This document shows positions 6,670 to 13,809 of a stretch of DNA of 17,334 bases, piece by piece. Position 1 is the first letter of the stretch, and every line of letters starts with the position of its first letter. The notes below the pieces were generated by a model. That model was not told where the DNA came from. It saw only the letters and a list, made by a program, of their open reading frames with translations, and made no database searches. The stretch comes from Thermodesulfovibrionales bacterium. Lineage in GTDB: Bacteria > Nitrospirota > Thermodesulfovibrionia > Thermodesulfovibrionales > UBA1546. The position numbers were made by a program, and so were the translations under genes. Where the stretch lies: NCBI GenBank assembly GCA_030018605.1, contig JASEHP010000022.1:1-17334 (forward strand), written 5' to 3'.

Positions 6670-8520
6670 ATTCACTTTCACCGCTCCTATCGGACATGCA
6701 ATGTAACACGCCTTGCACTTTGTGCAGTAGTCCTGATCTATAAAGAATGACCTTGATGTCTCTTTCACTGCATCAAAGGCGCATGCCTGTTTGCAGAGAC
6801 CGCAGAGGAAACACTGTTCGCTGTCAATGCTGAATACTCCCAAACCGCTGCAGGCCTTTGCCCTGCAATATTTATCGTGGATGTGCTCCTCGTACTCATC
6901 TCTGAAATATTTTATTGTAGTGAGAACCGGATTAGGCGCGCTGTTTCCAAGGCCGCAGAGCGCGCTTTCCTTAACCTTTTCTCCTATCGCTGTCAGCTTT
7001 TCTATATCTCCTGCTTCGCCTTTTCCTGTGGTAATTCTTTCCAGTATCTCAAGCATCTGATATGTGCCTATCCTGCATGGAGGACATTTGCCGCAGGACT
7101 CCGACTTACAGAATGAAAGAAAGTATTTTGCGACGTCAACCATGCAGTTGTCTTCGTCCATAACAACCATTCCGCCCGAACCCATCATAGAACCAACCTT
7201 TGCGAGCGTGTCAAAGTCAACAGGCGTATCAAGCAGGTGCTCGGGTATGCATCCTCCGGAGGGCCCTCCTGTCTGCACAGCCTTGAATTTTTTTCCGTCC
7301 ATGACTCCGCCGCCGATGTCGTATATTATCTCTTTAAGAGTAATTCCCATAGGAACTTCAACAAGGCCTGTGTTAACAACCTTTCCTGTTAACGCAAATA
7401 CCTTTGTGCCAGGAGAATTCTTTGTGCCAATGCTTAAAAACCAGTCAGCGCCTTTCTCTATAATCTGAGGCACGCATGCATATGTCTCTATGTTATTCAG
7501 GTTGCTTGGATATCCCCATGCGCCTCCGCCCTGCTCTGAAAGCCTTGGAGGCCTTGGCCTTGGAAATCCTCTCTCTCCTTCAACAGAAGCAACGAGCGCT
7601 GTTGATTCACCGCATACGAATGCTCCTGCGCCTTCTCTTATATCAATTGTGAAATTGAAATTTGTCCCGAGGATGTTTTTGCCGAGAATCCCGAGTTCCA
7701 TTGCCTGATTGATTGCATGTGTCAGGTTTTTGACTGCGAGCGGATATTCGTGTCTTACGTATATTAAGCCGTATTCAGCGCCAATTGCATACGCGCATAA
7801 GAGCATGCCCTCAAACAGGCTGTGAGGGTCTCCTTCCATGACAGACCTGTCCATGAAGGCGCCGGGGTCGCCTTCGTCTCCATTGGCTATCACGAGCTTT
7901 GTCTTGCCCTGTGCGCTCTTTGTGTGTTTCCATTTTTTTCCTGCAGGGAATCCTGCTCCGCCCCTTCCTCTTAGGTTTGCCTTATCAACCTCGTTCAGCA
8001 CCTGGTCAGGGGTCATTGAGCCCAATGCTTTTCCCAAAGCAGAATAACCGCCTACTGCAATATAGTGCTCTATATTTCTCGGGTCTATGAGCCCGTTATT
8101 CCTTAATGCAATTCTAAGCTGCTTTTTGTAAAAAGGCACGTTTGTCATCTCAGGGATGGGCTCGCTCAGTATGTCCTGCCTGTAAAGACTCTGCCTGAAA
8201 GGCATCCCACCTTGCACGGTATACGCCAGAATAGACCTTGCATGTTCAGGTTTCACCTTCTGATAGAACATATTATGCGGTTCTACTTTCATTACAGGAC
8301 CCTTTTGACAAAGGCCCTGGCATCCGGTTTTAACAATATCAAGATTAATTCCGCGGCTGCCTGCCTCTTCTTCCATTGCAGAGAGAACCTTGGGAGTTCC
8401 CGTAGCAGTGCAGGCTGTCCCGCTGCAGAGTCTTACTCTGGGTATCTCAGGCCTAAAGGTATCGTCTTTGAGGCAGTCCCCGAGTTTTTTAAGATCATCT
8501 ATAGATTTTAATCTTTCCAT
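6628..8520 (-). CDS. nuoF: NuoF/HydB-type NAD(P)H-binding FMN Fe-S subunit
   Basis: A 630-residue flavoprotein subunit of the NuoF/HndC/HydB family. In order it has an N-terminal thioredoxin-like [2Fe-2S] domain (C32, C37, C67, C71), the FMN/NADH domain with GRGGAGFPAGKKW (185-197) and GDEGDPGAF (214-222), an SLBB-like region, the N3-type [4Fe-4S] (C476, C479, C482, C522) and a C-terminal two-cluster ferredoxin domain (C570, C573, C576, C580; C599, C602, C605, C609). This layout is typical of bifurcating hydrogenases or NADP-reducing hydrogenases rather than respiratory complex I. The stop (6628-6630) lies in the loop of the octamer hairpin, so about the last 13 residues (KASKHQSVKASKL) are encoded by repeat DNA. 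The start is 2 nt after the NuoE-like stop, with only a weak AGGG ahead, suggesting translational coupling. Confidence 0.9.
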   Translation of the reverse strand: MERLKSIDDLKKLGDCLKDDTFRPEIPRVRLCSGTACTATGTPKVLSAMEEEAGSRGINLDIVKTGCQGLCQKGPVMKVEPHNMFYQKVKPEHARSILAYTVQGGMPFRQSLYRQDILSEPIPEMTNVPFYKKQLRIALRNNGLIDPRNIEHYIAVGGYSALGKALGSMTPDQVLNEVDKANLRGRGGAGFPAGKKWKHTKSAQGKTKLVIANGDEGDPGAFMDRSVMEGDPHSLFEGMLLCAYAIGAEYGLIYVRHEYPLAVKNLTHAINQAMELGILGKNILGTNFNFTIDIREGAGAFVCGESTALVASVEGERGFPRPRPPRLSEQGGGAWGYPSNLNNIETYACVPQIIEKGADWFLSIGTKNSPGTKVFALTGKVVNTGLVEVPMGITLKEIIYDIGGGVMDGKKFKAVQTGGPSGGCIPEHLLDTPVDFDTLAKVGSMMGSGGMVVMDEDNCMVDVAKYFLSFCKSESCGKCPPCRIGTYQMLEILERITTGKGEAGDIEKLTAIGEKVKESALCGLGNSAPNPVLTTIKYFRDEYEEHIHDKYCRAKACSGLGVFSIDSEQCFLCGLCKQACAFDAVKETSRSFFIDQDYCTKCKACYIACPIGAVKVNKASKHQSVKASKL

Positions 8521-8522
8521 GT

Positions 8523-9008
8523 CTATTTCCCTTTTACTTCTTTTATCAGGGCATCAACCCTTTTGGCAGATAGATCGCCCACTACATCTTCATTGACCGT
8601 GACAACGGGAGCAAGGCCGCAGCATCCTACGCATCCGACTGTCTCCAGAGTCAGAGCAAGGTCGGGCGTTGTCTCTCCTTCTTTTACGCCAAATGCCTCT
8701 TCAAATTTTTCGAGCACTTTATGCGACCCCCTGACATGGCAGGCTGTTCCCGCACAGACACAGACAACATTTTTGCCCCGGGGCTTGAAATAGAAGTGTT
8801 TATAGAATGAGGCTGTGCTGTATACCCCTGACAGGGGAACATTAAGCTTTCTTGACAGCGATATCAGTTGTTCCTCCGGGAGGTAATTATGCTCTTTTTG
8901 TATCTGCTGGAATGCATGTATTAATATGCCCCTCTTTTTCTGTGTATCTGTCAGAATTTCCCTGACATTGCCTATTTTTTCATTGACATCAATTTCCGCT
9001 GCTTTCAT
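8523..9008 (-). CDS. nuoE: NuoE-type thioredoxin-like [2Fe-2S] subunit
   Basis: A 161-residue protein of the NuoE/HydC/HndA family, which passes electrons between the NuoF flavin and a [2Fe-2S] cluster. The ligand pattern is complete: C85 and C90 (CAGTAC), then C126 and C130 (CVGCC). The N-terminal helical part (about 10-75, including LPEEQLISLSRKLNVP) is also typical. Translation starts after a GGAGG (complement of 9013-9017) 4 nt upstream. It is directly coupled to the NuoF-like gene with a 2-nt gap, the only junction between acsE and the end of the operon without a repeat hairpin. Length is normal. It acts in the cytoplasm as part of the NuoEFG-like diaphorase module. Confidence 0.92.
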   Translation of the reverse strand: MKAAEIDVNEKIGNVREILTDTQKKRGILIHAFQQIQKEHNYLPEEQLISLSRKLNVPLSGVYSTASFYKHFYFKPRGKNVVCVCAGTACHVRGSHKVLEKFEEAFGVKEGETTPDLALTLETVGCVGCCGLAPVVTVNEDVVGDLSAKRVDALIKEVKGK

Positions 9009-9022
9009 CTAACCTCCAGAAT

Positions 9023-9085
9023 GCGTTATAGCGTGATGCGTAATGAGTAACTTAACATGTCACGTATCACGCATAACGCGTTACG
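9023..9085. repeat. Heptamer inverted-repeat (hairpin) element, cooS-nuoE junction
   Basis: The left arm (9024-9047) contains CGTTATA, then CGTGATG, CGTAATG. The right arm (9059-9085) is its complement type. The outer parts pair well: GCGTTAT and GCGTGAT recur in the reverse complement of the right arm with a single bulged base. The element starts 6 nt from the nuoE Shine-Dalgarno and abuts the cooS stop codon (TAG, 9086-9088). Confidence 0.85.
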
Positions 9086-11071
9086 CTAATATATTCCAAT
9101 ATGCGGTTTAGCCGCTTTTTCAATCTCACGCCTTGCAGCCATATCCATAAGCACTCTTTCTGCACCGAATTTTCCCGGCTCGTATTTCTTGAGTTTAAGC
9201 GCCTCTCTTGCCTTGTCAATGTAATCAAGCGCCATTTCAAGCATCTTTTCCGGGTCAGGCTCAAAGTGGAGCGCCCCCCTGAACCGCTCAAACCAGACCT
9301 CTGTCATTATCCTTGTGACTTCATTGCTTGCACCAACAGGCGATTCGCCGCCGAATATTACAGGAACGCCCGATGCAGCAAAGTAGCAGCCTATTGCAAT
9401 TGCCTTCTCGCTCATCCATTCAGGCGCAATACCGACTGCAGGCATGCCGCCTATCTCATCAGAAAGTCCACCTTCTGCTGCCATTGCAGTTGCAATTGTG
9501 AGTATTCTTGAGTTGTCTACACATGCGCCGAGATGGAGTATCGGCGGAATTCCTATTGCCTCGCAGACTTCTCTTAATCCCGGTCCTGCGTTTTCAAGCG
9601 CCATCTCCGGTGTGAGATAGCCTGCTGTCCCGCATGCAGCAGAACCGCAGCCGGTTGATACTATCAGCACATCATTCTTCATAAGCTCTGTTGCTAAGTA
9701 TCTGTGAAGACCTGTTGAGGGAACCCTCGGATTATCGCATCCTGCAAGGGCTACGACTCCGCGAACCCTTCCGGCCATTATCGCATCATTCAGAGGCCTG
9801 AAAGAACCTCTCCATCTTCCTCCCTGCATGTATTCTATATATTCATGTGAGAAGCCTGCAATTACAGGGAATTTGTCAGTAATATGGCTCCCCTCAGTCT
9901 TTCTATTCTGATAATTGTCGCAGGCAATCTTCACTATCTCCCGTGCAATCTCCCTTGCCCTGTGTTCATCATACTCTATGTGTAGTGCACCTGGAATCTT
10001 TGCCTTTTCAGATGTTGTTATAACCTTTGTATGGAACTTCTTTGAAAGCTCTGCTATCGCAGGCATTATGCACTGAACATCAACAGTAAGCGCATCTACA
10101 AGTCCTGTCATTATGCCTAATTCCTGATTCGTAAATCCGCCTGCTGTGGGAATGCCGTGCCTCATGAGAACTTCATTTGCCGTGCAGCACATTCCGCCGA
10201 GGTTTATGCCTTTTGCGCCCTTTGATTTTGCATATAGGATCATTTCAGGCTCTGATACCACATCCACAATAATCTCTGCCAATGTCGGTTCATGGCCGTG
10301 AACAATTAGGTTAACCTCATCCTCTTTAAATATCCCAAAGCTTGCTTCAGCCTTTACCGGCATAGGGGTGCCAAAGAGTATGTCTGTAATGTCGGTGGAT
10401 ATCATGCAGCCTCCCCATCCATCCGCAAGCGCTGTTCTCAACCCGTGTGTCAACAGATGGTCAGGGTCATGGTCAACGCCGATAGAAGTGCGATGCATAG
10501 CCTCAGCAATCTCTCTGTCAATATTGCGGGGGGCAATACCCCATTTTCTCCACCTTTCCTGAGTTTTTTGCGGCGCTCTCTTGATATAACAAAGTTCGCC
10601 TCTTTGCCTGCCGTAGTCATCCAAAAATTTCAGAGCGATATCTCTTGCGACATCATTTACAGGTCTTCCTTCAAACTCAACATTAAGATAACCTGCAACC
10701 CTGTATAGTTTTCTAACATCCTTTATCTGGAAGTCCTTTGTCTCACCGTTTGCCACGGCAAGGAGAGTCAGCACCATATCCCTTGCGTGGTCCGAGTGGG
10801 CGGCGGTCCCAGCCGCTATCATTCTGACCATGTTCCTTGCTGCAACAGTTGGAAGGGTTGCTCCGCATACCCCTCTTGCTTCTTCTTCAGCATTTTTTCC
10901 TACGAGCCTGCATGGTCCCATATGGCAGACCTTGCAGCATGCGCCTGTCTCGCCGATAGGGCAGGGCTTCAGCCTTTCTGCTCTGTCGAAACAGGTCTCT
11001 ATCTTGTGGAGTTCCCCCCATTCTGTTATCTGTTCTGCTTCTTTATTTGCGCTTTTTACAACCCTTTCCAT
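9086..11071 (-). CDS. cooS: CooS/AcsA: Ni-Fe carbon monoxide dehydrogenase catalytic subunit
   Basis: A 661-residue CODH that interconverts CO2 and CO at the Ni-Fe-S C-cluster; with AcsB it would form the CODH/ACS complex. D- and B-cluster ligands fit the family spacing: C37 and C45 (D), then C46, C49, C54, C69 (B). C-cluster candidates are H260 in HGHEP, C295 (or C296) in GGMCCTANE, C334, C445 in AGCDNP, C475 in STGCGSAACG and C517 in LGACVDNS. The catalytic Lys is probably K556 in PEWMSEKA. All key residues are present, so the enzyme should be active. The start follows GGAGG (complement of 11076-11080) with a 4-nt gap. It sits between acsB and the NuoEFG-like genes, which suggests electrons flow between CODH and NAD(P)H through ferredoxin or directly. 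No cooC nickel-insertion ATPase is in the window. Confidence 0.95.
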   Translation of the reverse strand: MERVVKSANKEAEQITEWGELHKIETCFDRAERLKPCPIGETGACCKVCHMGPCRLVGKNAEEEARGVCGATLPTVAARNMVRMIAAGTAAHSDHARDMVLTLLAVANGETKDFQIKDVRKLYRVAGYLNVEFEGRPVNDVARDIALKFLDDYGRQRGELCYIKRAPQKTQERWRKWGIAPRNIDREIAEAMHRTSIGVDHDPDHLLTHGLRTALADGWGGCMISTDITDILFGTPMPVKAEASFGIFKEDEVNLIVHGHEPTLAEIIVDVVSEPEMILYAKSKGAKGINLGGMCCTANEVLMRHGIPTAGGFTNQELGIMTGLVDALTVDVQCIMPAIAELSKKFHTKVITTSEKAKIPGALHIEYDEHRAREIAREIVKIACDNYQNRKTEGSHITDKFPVIAGFSHEYIEYMQGGRWRGSFRPLNDAIMAGRVRGVVALAGCDNPRVPSTGLHRYLATELMKNDVLIVSTGCGSAACGTAGYLTPEMALENAGPGLREVCEAIGIPPILHLGACVDNSRILTIATAMAAEGGLSDEIGGMPAVGIAPEWMSEKAIAIGCYFAASGVPVIFGGESPVGASNEVTRIMTEVWFERFRGALHFEPDPEKMLEMALDYIDKAREALKLKKYEPGKFGAERVLMDMAARREIEKAAKPHIGIY

Positions 11072-11088
11072 TTTACCTCCAAACTTTT

Positions 11089-11167
11089 CGTGATGCGTAA
11101 CTCGTGATGCGTAATGCGTTATGGATGATAAATATTCTCATCACGCTTTACGCGTCACGGATTACGG
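11089..11167. repeat. Heptamer inverted-repeat (hairpin) element, acsB-cooS junction
   Basis: The left arm is five heptamers at 11089-11123 (CGTGATG, CGTAACT, CGTGATG, CGTAATG, CGTTATG). A roughly 15-nt A/T-rich loop follows. The right arm at 11139-11166 has four heptamers (CATCACG, CTTTACG, CGTCACG, GATTACG). The final 20 nt, running to the acsB stop (11155-11174), are identical to 5969-5988 in the element beside the NuoG-like gene. It lies 9 nt from the cooS Shine-Dalgarno. Confidence 0.87.
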
Positions 11168-11170
11168 TCT

Positions 11171-13369
11171 TTATAACATCGGGTCCATGCTGAGAGCAGG
11201 ATGTCCTGCCTGTGTAAGGAACTCAAGCAGCTTCTCTGAGTCCTCTGCTACTGTCTCGTCAGCTATCTTGTCGAGGAGGTCAGGCACGCCTTCCTCCGCA
11301 GCCCTTTTGCCAAACTCATCCTTAAGGCCTTCCTTAAGGTTCTTGGTCATCCATACTATTCTTTTTATTCCGCCATCGCCGTGAAGGAATTTATTGCTTA
11401 CAATGAAGTTTCTTCCTATGCCCATAAAACCGGGGTTCTGTGTTCCGCCTCCTACGCTTCCTGCAAGGGTAGAGAACTTCATTCCTGCCGGTGTCATTCC
11501 TGTATGTCCCCTCTGCACTATCATCACTCCGTTTGCCTCAGGGATTATTGCGATAATACATTCAAAGCAGCCGCATGAAGTCATCGGGTTTTCCATTATG
11601 GTATAGAGGTTGAGTGTCTCAACAGCTCCTCCAGATGCCTTCTTGAGATATTCATCTATGCCTGTATATCTGCCGTATCTTGCATCCATGAGCGCGCCCT
11701 TCGGAATCGGCTGGTTGCCTCCTGTCGGGTCTATCTCATAAGCCGCCTTTCCGTCAAGCCAGTTATATGCGCCGCAAAGGCCCAGCCTTTCAGGGCTTAT
11801 GACGCATACATGACTTGGCGCAAACGACTGGCAGAGAAGGCATGAGTAAAAAATATCCACTGCCTCATCGGTAAGCGAACCGAGCCTCTGGTCACGTTCC
11901 TTGTATGCCTTTCTCGCTTCTTCCTGTATGGCAAGGACATCTTTTTCATCAGTGTATATTGTAACCTGCACCTTATCCACGATTGATTTGAACCTGTGAT
12001 GTGTCATAGTTGCCATGACCACGCCGATGTGTTCTAATGTTATGCCTTCTTTTTTGGCATTGCTGCTGATTCTTATCCAGTTGAGGTCACGCTGTCCCAT
12101 GTGCCAGAGTCCCTGCGCCTCGTTTATGTTATGGTGTATTTTCCTTTCAATGATAGACTCAAAGTCCTTCTGCATTTTTCTTCCTGCCGCATCTATCACG
12201 ATGGCCAACGGCATCTGTCCGCCTTTTTCGTACTTCTCCTGCCAACCATCTCCCACAATAATTACCTTGTTGTCTTCTATCTCGTTCAGTTCCTTCATCC
12301 TGACCCATTCAAATGAAGGCGTTCTCTGTCCGCCGAATTCAATGAACATATCCTCTTTTCTTATTCTCTCGCCCTCAAAGGCAGGCCCGTATGCAACAGG
12401 TATCGGAGGCTTTTCAACGGTAATCTTTAACCCTCTCTGTTCAATAGCCCTCTGCACTATCTTCCCATGGTCAAACTCTTTGTCCACTTCTTCGTATATG
12501 CATACGCCCGTAGGATGTATAACCGGAATGTCCGTATCTGCAATTGCAGGGAACCCCATGTTAATTGCTCCAGCGCCTGTAGTCCATATTATGTCGTTAA
12601 GTTCGCCGAGGACCACTGCGAATGCAAAGACCCTGTCCTTCTGGTATTTGAGATGCTCTTTGTAATCTCCTGGTTTTTTGCCTCCGAATATCAGAGAAGC
12701 CCTTATGGCCCAGTCAAGGGCATAGAGCGTATGCTCTGTGTCAGGGCCGAGCGGGACGATTCTTGTGTCCCATCCTAATTCAACACCCTTTCTCAAAAGC
12801 TGCTTTGTAACGCTGTTGCCGTTTACATTGCCTGAGAGGAATGTGAGGATATTCTTTTCCTGAAGTTCCCTGACAATGTTTACGGCAATATCATCATTCG
12901 GAGCAGCTCCTATAATTGCGGCAAAGCCCGGCATTGTGCCGTCAACAAGCTGGATACCCAGATTCCTCTGTATAGTATCAGTGATAAATCCGTTATATAT
13001 ATAACCTGTCTCGGGATCTTTAGCAGGCTCCAGACCATTTATGTATTTCAATGCAAGCAGTATCTCCTCTGCAAAGAGAGTTGCCATGCCTGAGTCCAGC
13101 GCCTCGCCAAGATAAGGCTTCCATAAATGCTCTTCAGGCTCATCATGAAGCAGTTCCTTTGCCAGGCCCAGCGCAACCTTCATATCAGCCAGTGTTTTAA
13201 CGGGGAAGGCTGTCATTGCGTAAATCATCGGAAGATAAAAAGCGGTGTCAGGGAATTCAAAGGTGAAGTCTTTGCCTTTTTCCACAGTGGTTTTTTCAAG
13301 CAGTTCTTCCGCCTGCTTTACCAGGGTATGCGCGCCTCTTATGGCTGCAGAGGCTATTAACTTGGACAT
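11171..13369 (-). CDS. acsB: AcsB: acetyl-CoA synthase (CODH/ACS alpha/beta-type catalytic subunit)
   Basis: A 732-residue acetyl-CoA synthase, the full bacterial three-domain form (Moorella type) with an N-terminal CODH-binding domain. It condenses CO from CooS, a methyl group from the corrinoid protein and CoA. A-cluster ligands are all present: C510, C513, C522 and C532 for the [4Fe-4S] (spacing 3, 9, 10), and the C599-G600-C601 motif for the distal Ni site. This spacing equals that known for Moorella ACS. The start is set by GGAGG (complement of 13375-13379) 5 nt before the ATG. The gene lies between the four-helix-bundle ORF and cooS in one operon. The stop TAA is at the edge of a hairpin element. 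It is cytoplasmic. I see no truncation or lost residue. Confidence 0.96.
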   Translation of the reverse strand: MSKLIASAAIRGAHTLVKQAEELLEKTTVEKGKDFTFEFPDTAFYLPMIYAMTAFPVKTLADMKVALGLAKELLHDEPEEHLWKPYLGEALDSGMATLFAEEILLALKYINGLEPAKDPETGYIYNGFITDTIQRNLGIQLVDGTMPGFAAIIGAAPNDDIAVNIVRELQEKNILTFLSGNVNGNSVTKQLLRKGVELGWDTRIVPLGPDTEHTLYALDWAIRASLIFGGKKPGDYKEHLKYQKDRVFAFAVVLGELNDIIWTTGAGAINMGFPAIADTDIPVIHPTGVCIYEEVDKEFDHGKIVQRAIEQRGLKITVEKPPIPVAYGPAFEGERIRKEDMFIEFGGQRTPSFEWVRMKELNEIEDNKVIIVGDGWQEKYEKGGQMPLAIVIDAAGRKMQKDFESIIERKIHHNINEAQGLWHMGQRDLNWIRISSNAKKEGITLEHIGVVMATMTHHRFKSIVDKVQVTIYTDEKDVLAIQEEARKAYKERDQRLGSLTDEAVDIFYSCLLCQSFAPSHVCVISPERLGLCGAYNWLDGKAAYEIDPTGGNQPIPKGALMDARYGRYTGIDEYLKKASGGAVETLNLYTIMENPMTSCGCFECIIAIIPEANGVMIVQRGHTGMTPAGMKFSTLAGSVGGGTQNPGFMGIGRNFIVSNKFLHGDGGIKRIVWMTKNLKEGLKDEFGKRAAEEGVPDLLDKIADETVAEDSEKLLEFLTQAGHPALSMDPML

Positions 13370-13387
13370 CTCTACCTCCTCAAATTA

Positions 13388-13436
13388 CGTAACACGTAAC
13401 GCGTGATGCGTGATAAGTTACTCATTACGTATCGCG
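13388..13436. repeat. Heptamer repeat element, acsB side of the four-helix-bundle ORF
   Basis: Seven consecutive heptamers: CGTAACA, CGTAACG, CGTGATG, CGTGATA (one arm, 13388-13415), a linker AGTTACT, then CATTACG and TATCGCG (opposite arm, 13423-13436). It lies 9 nt from the acsB Shine-Dalgarno. The last two units nearly repeat at 13782-13795, on the other side of the ORF. The stop codon of the four-helix-bundle ORF (13425-13427) lies within the CATTACG unit. Confidence 0.85.
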
Positions 13437-13784
13437 TTTTTTTAAATAATTTATTAGCCCTAATGTCATCTGGCGGATTTTATCAATTTCAGAAAGAACG
13501 ATTTCAGCCTTTAGATAATTCAATTTTTTTGCTAATAAAATTTGAGTTTCTAACTCAGCAATAGATCCTAACGAAATATATAAAAACTGAATAAATTCTT
13601 TTTTGGAATTTCTTGCGGCCCCCTCTGCTATATTGCTGGCAATGGATACAGCAGAACGCCTTATCTGAGACGTTAATCCGTAAACCTCTTCTCTGGGGAA
13701 ATCTTTTGTTATATTATATAAATCAAAAGCTAAATCCATCGCCTTATTCCAAACATCCAAATCTTTATGTGTTTTTATTCCCAT
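13425..13784 (-). CDS. Four-helix-bundle protein (23S rRNA IVS / 'S23'-like)
   Basis: A 119-residue all-helical protein with the family's hallmarks: N-terminal KDLDVWNKAMDLAFDLY (7-23), central LTSQIRRSAVSIASNIAEG (37-55), then KKEFIQFLYISLGSIAELETQ (61-81) and a basic C-terminus. This family (TIGR02436-type) is known from intervening sequences in 23S rRNA genes and is related in fold to the Avd accessory protein of diversity-generating retroelements; its biochemical role is unclear. No reverse transcriptase or rRNA is nearby. The ATG and the stop are both inside flanking CGTAATG heptamers, and the last residues (RDT) are repeat-encoded. There is no Shine-Dalgarno, unlike its GGAGG-bearing neighbours, so translation would depend on coupling to acsC, whose stop lies 13 nt upstream. 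The A/T-rich codon use differs from the acs genes, consistent with transfer. Confidence 0.85.
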   Translation of the reverse strand: MGIKTHKDLDVWNKAMDLAFDLYNITKDFPREEVYGLTSQIRRSAVSIASNIAEGAARNSKKEFIQFLYISLGSIAELETQILLAKKLNYLKAEIVLSEIDKIRQMTLGLINYLKKRDT

Positions 13785-13809
13785 TACGTATCACGTATTA
13801 CGCATTACG
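13782..13809. repeat. Heptamer repeat, acsC side of the four-helix-bundle ORF
   Basis: Four tandem heptamers: CATTACG, TATCACG, TATTACG, CATTACG. On the - strand the first supplies the ATG of the four-helix-bundle ORF and the units behind it supply the acsC stop TAA (13798-13800). Only one arm is present on this side; the opposite arm lies beyond the ORF at 13388-13415. Confidence 0.82.

Larger units (their letters stand above)
13388..13809 (-). mobile_element. Candidate composite element: heptamer repeats carrying a four-helix-bundle ORF
   Basis: Elsewhere in this operon the junctions carry a compact two-arm hairpin. Here the second arm is interrupted after two heptamers by a 345-nt segment holding the four-helix-bundle ORF, after which four more heptamers of the same orientation follow. 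A 14-nt direct repeat (13423-13436 and 13782-13795, 13 of 14 identical) bounds the segment like a target duplication. Known relatives of this protein are coded inside mobile intervening sequences of 23S rRNA genes. That this copy is a mobile unit is inference. Confidence 0.5.

Noticed and set aside
3859..9008. Active [FeFe]-hydrogenase or formate dehydrogenase complex
   Set aside because: No H-cluster domain occurs in any subunit, and the NuoG-like protein lacks the catalytic Sec/Cys and Lys of formate dehydrogenases.
12015..12665. 216-codon open frame on the + strand opposite acsB
   Set aside because: Antisense shadow of acsB; composition rich in Ser, Cys and Ile as expected for a complementary frame.
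13425..13784. Diversity-generating retroelement accessory gene (Avd)
   Set aside because: The fold family is related, but no reverse transcriptase, template repeat or variable repeat is in the window.
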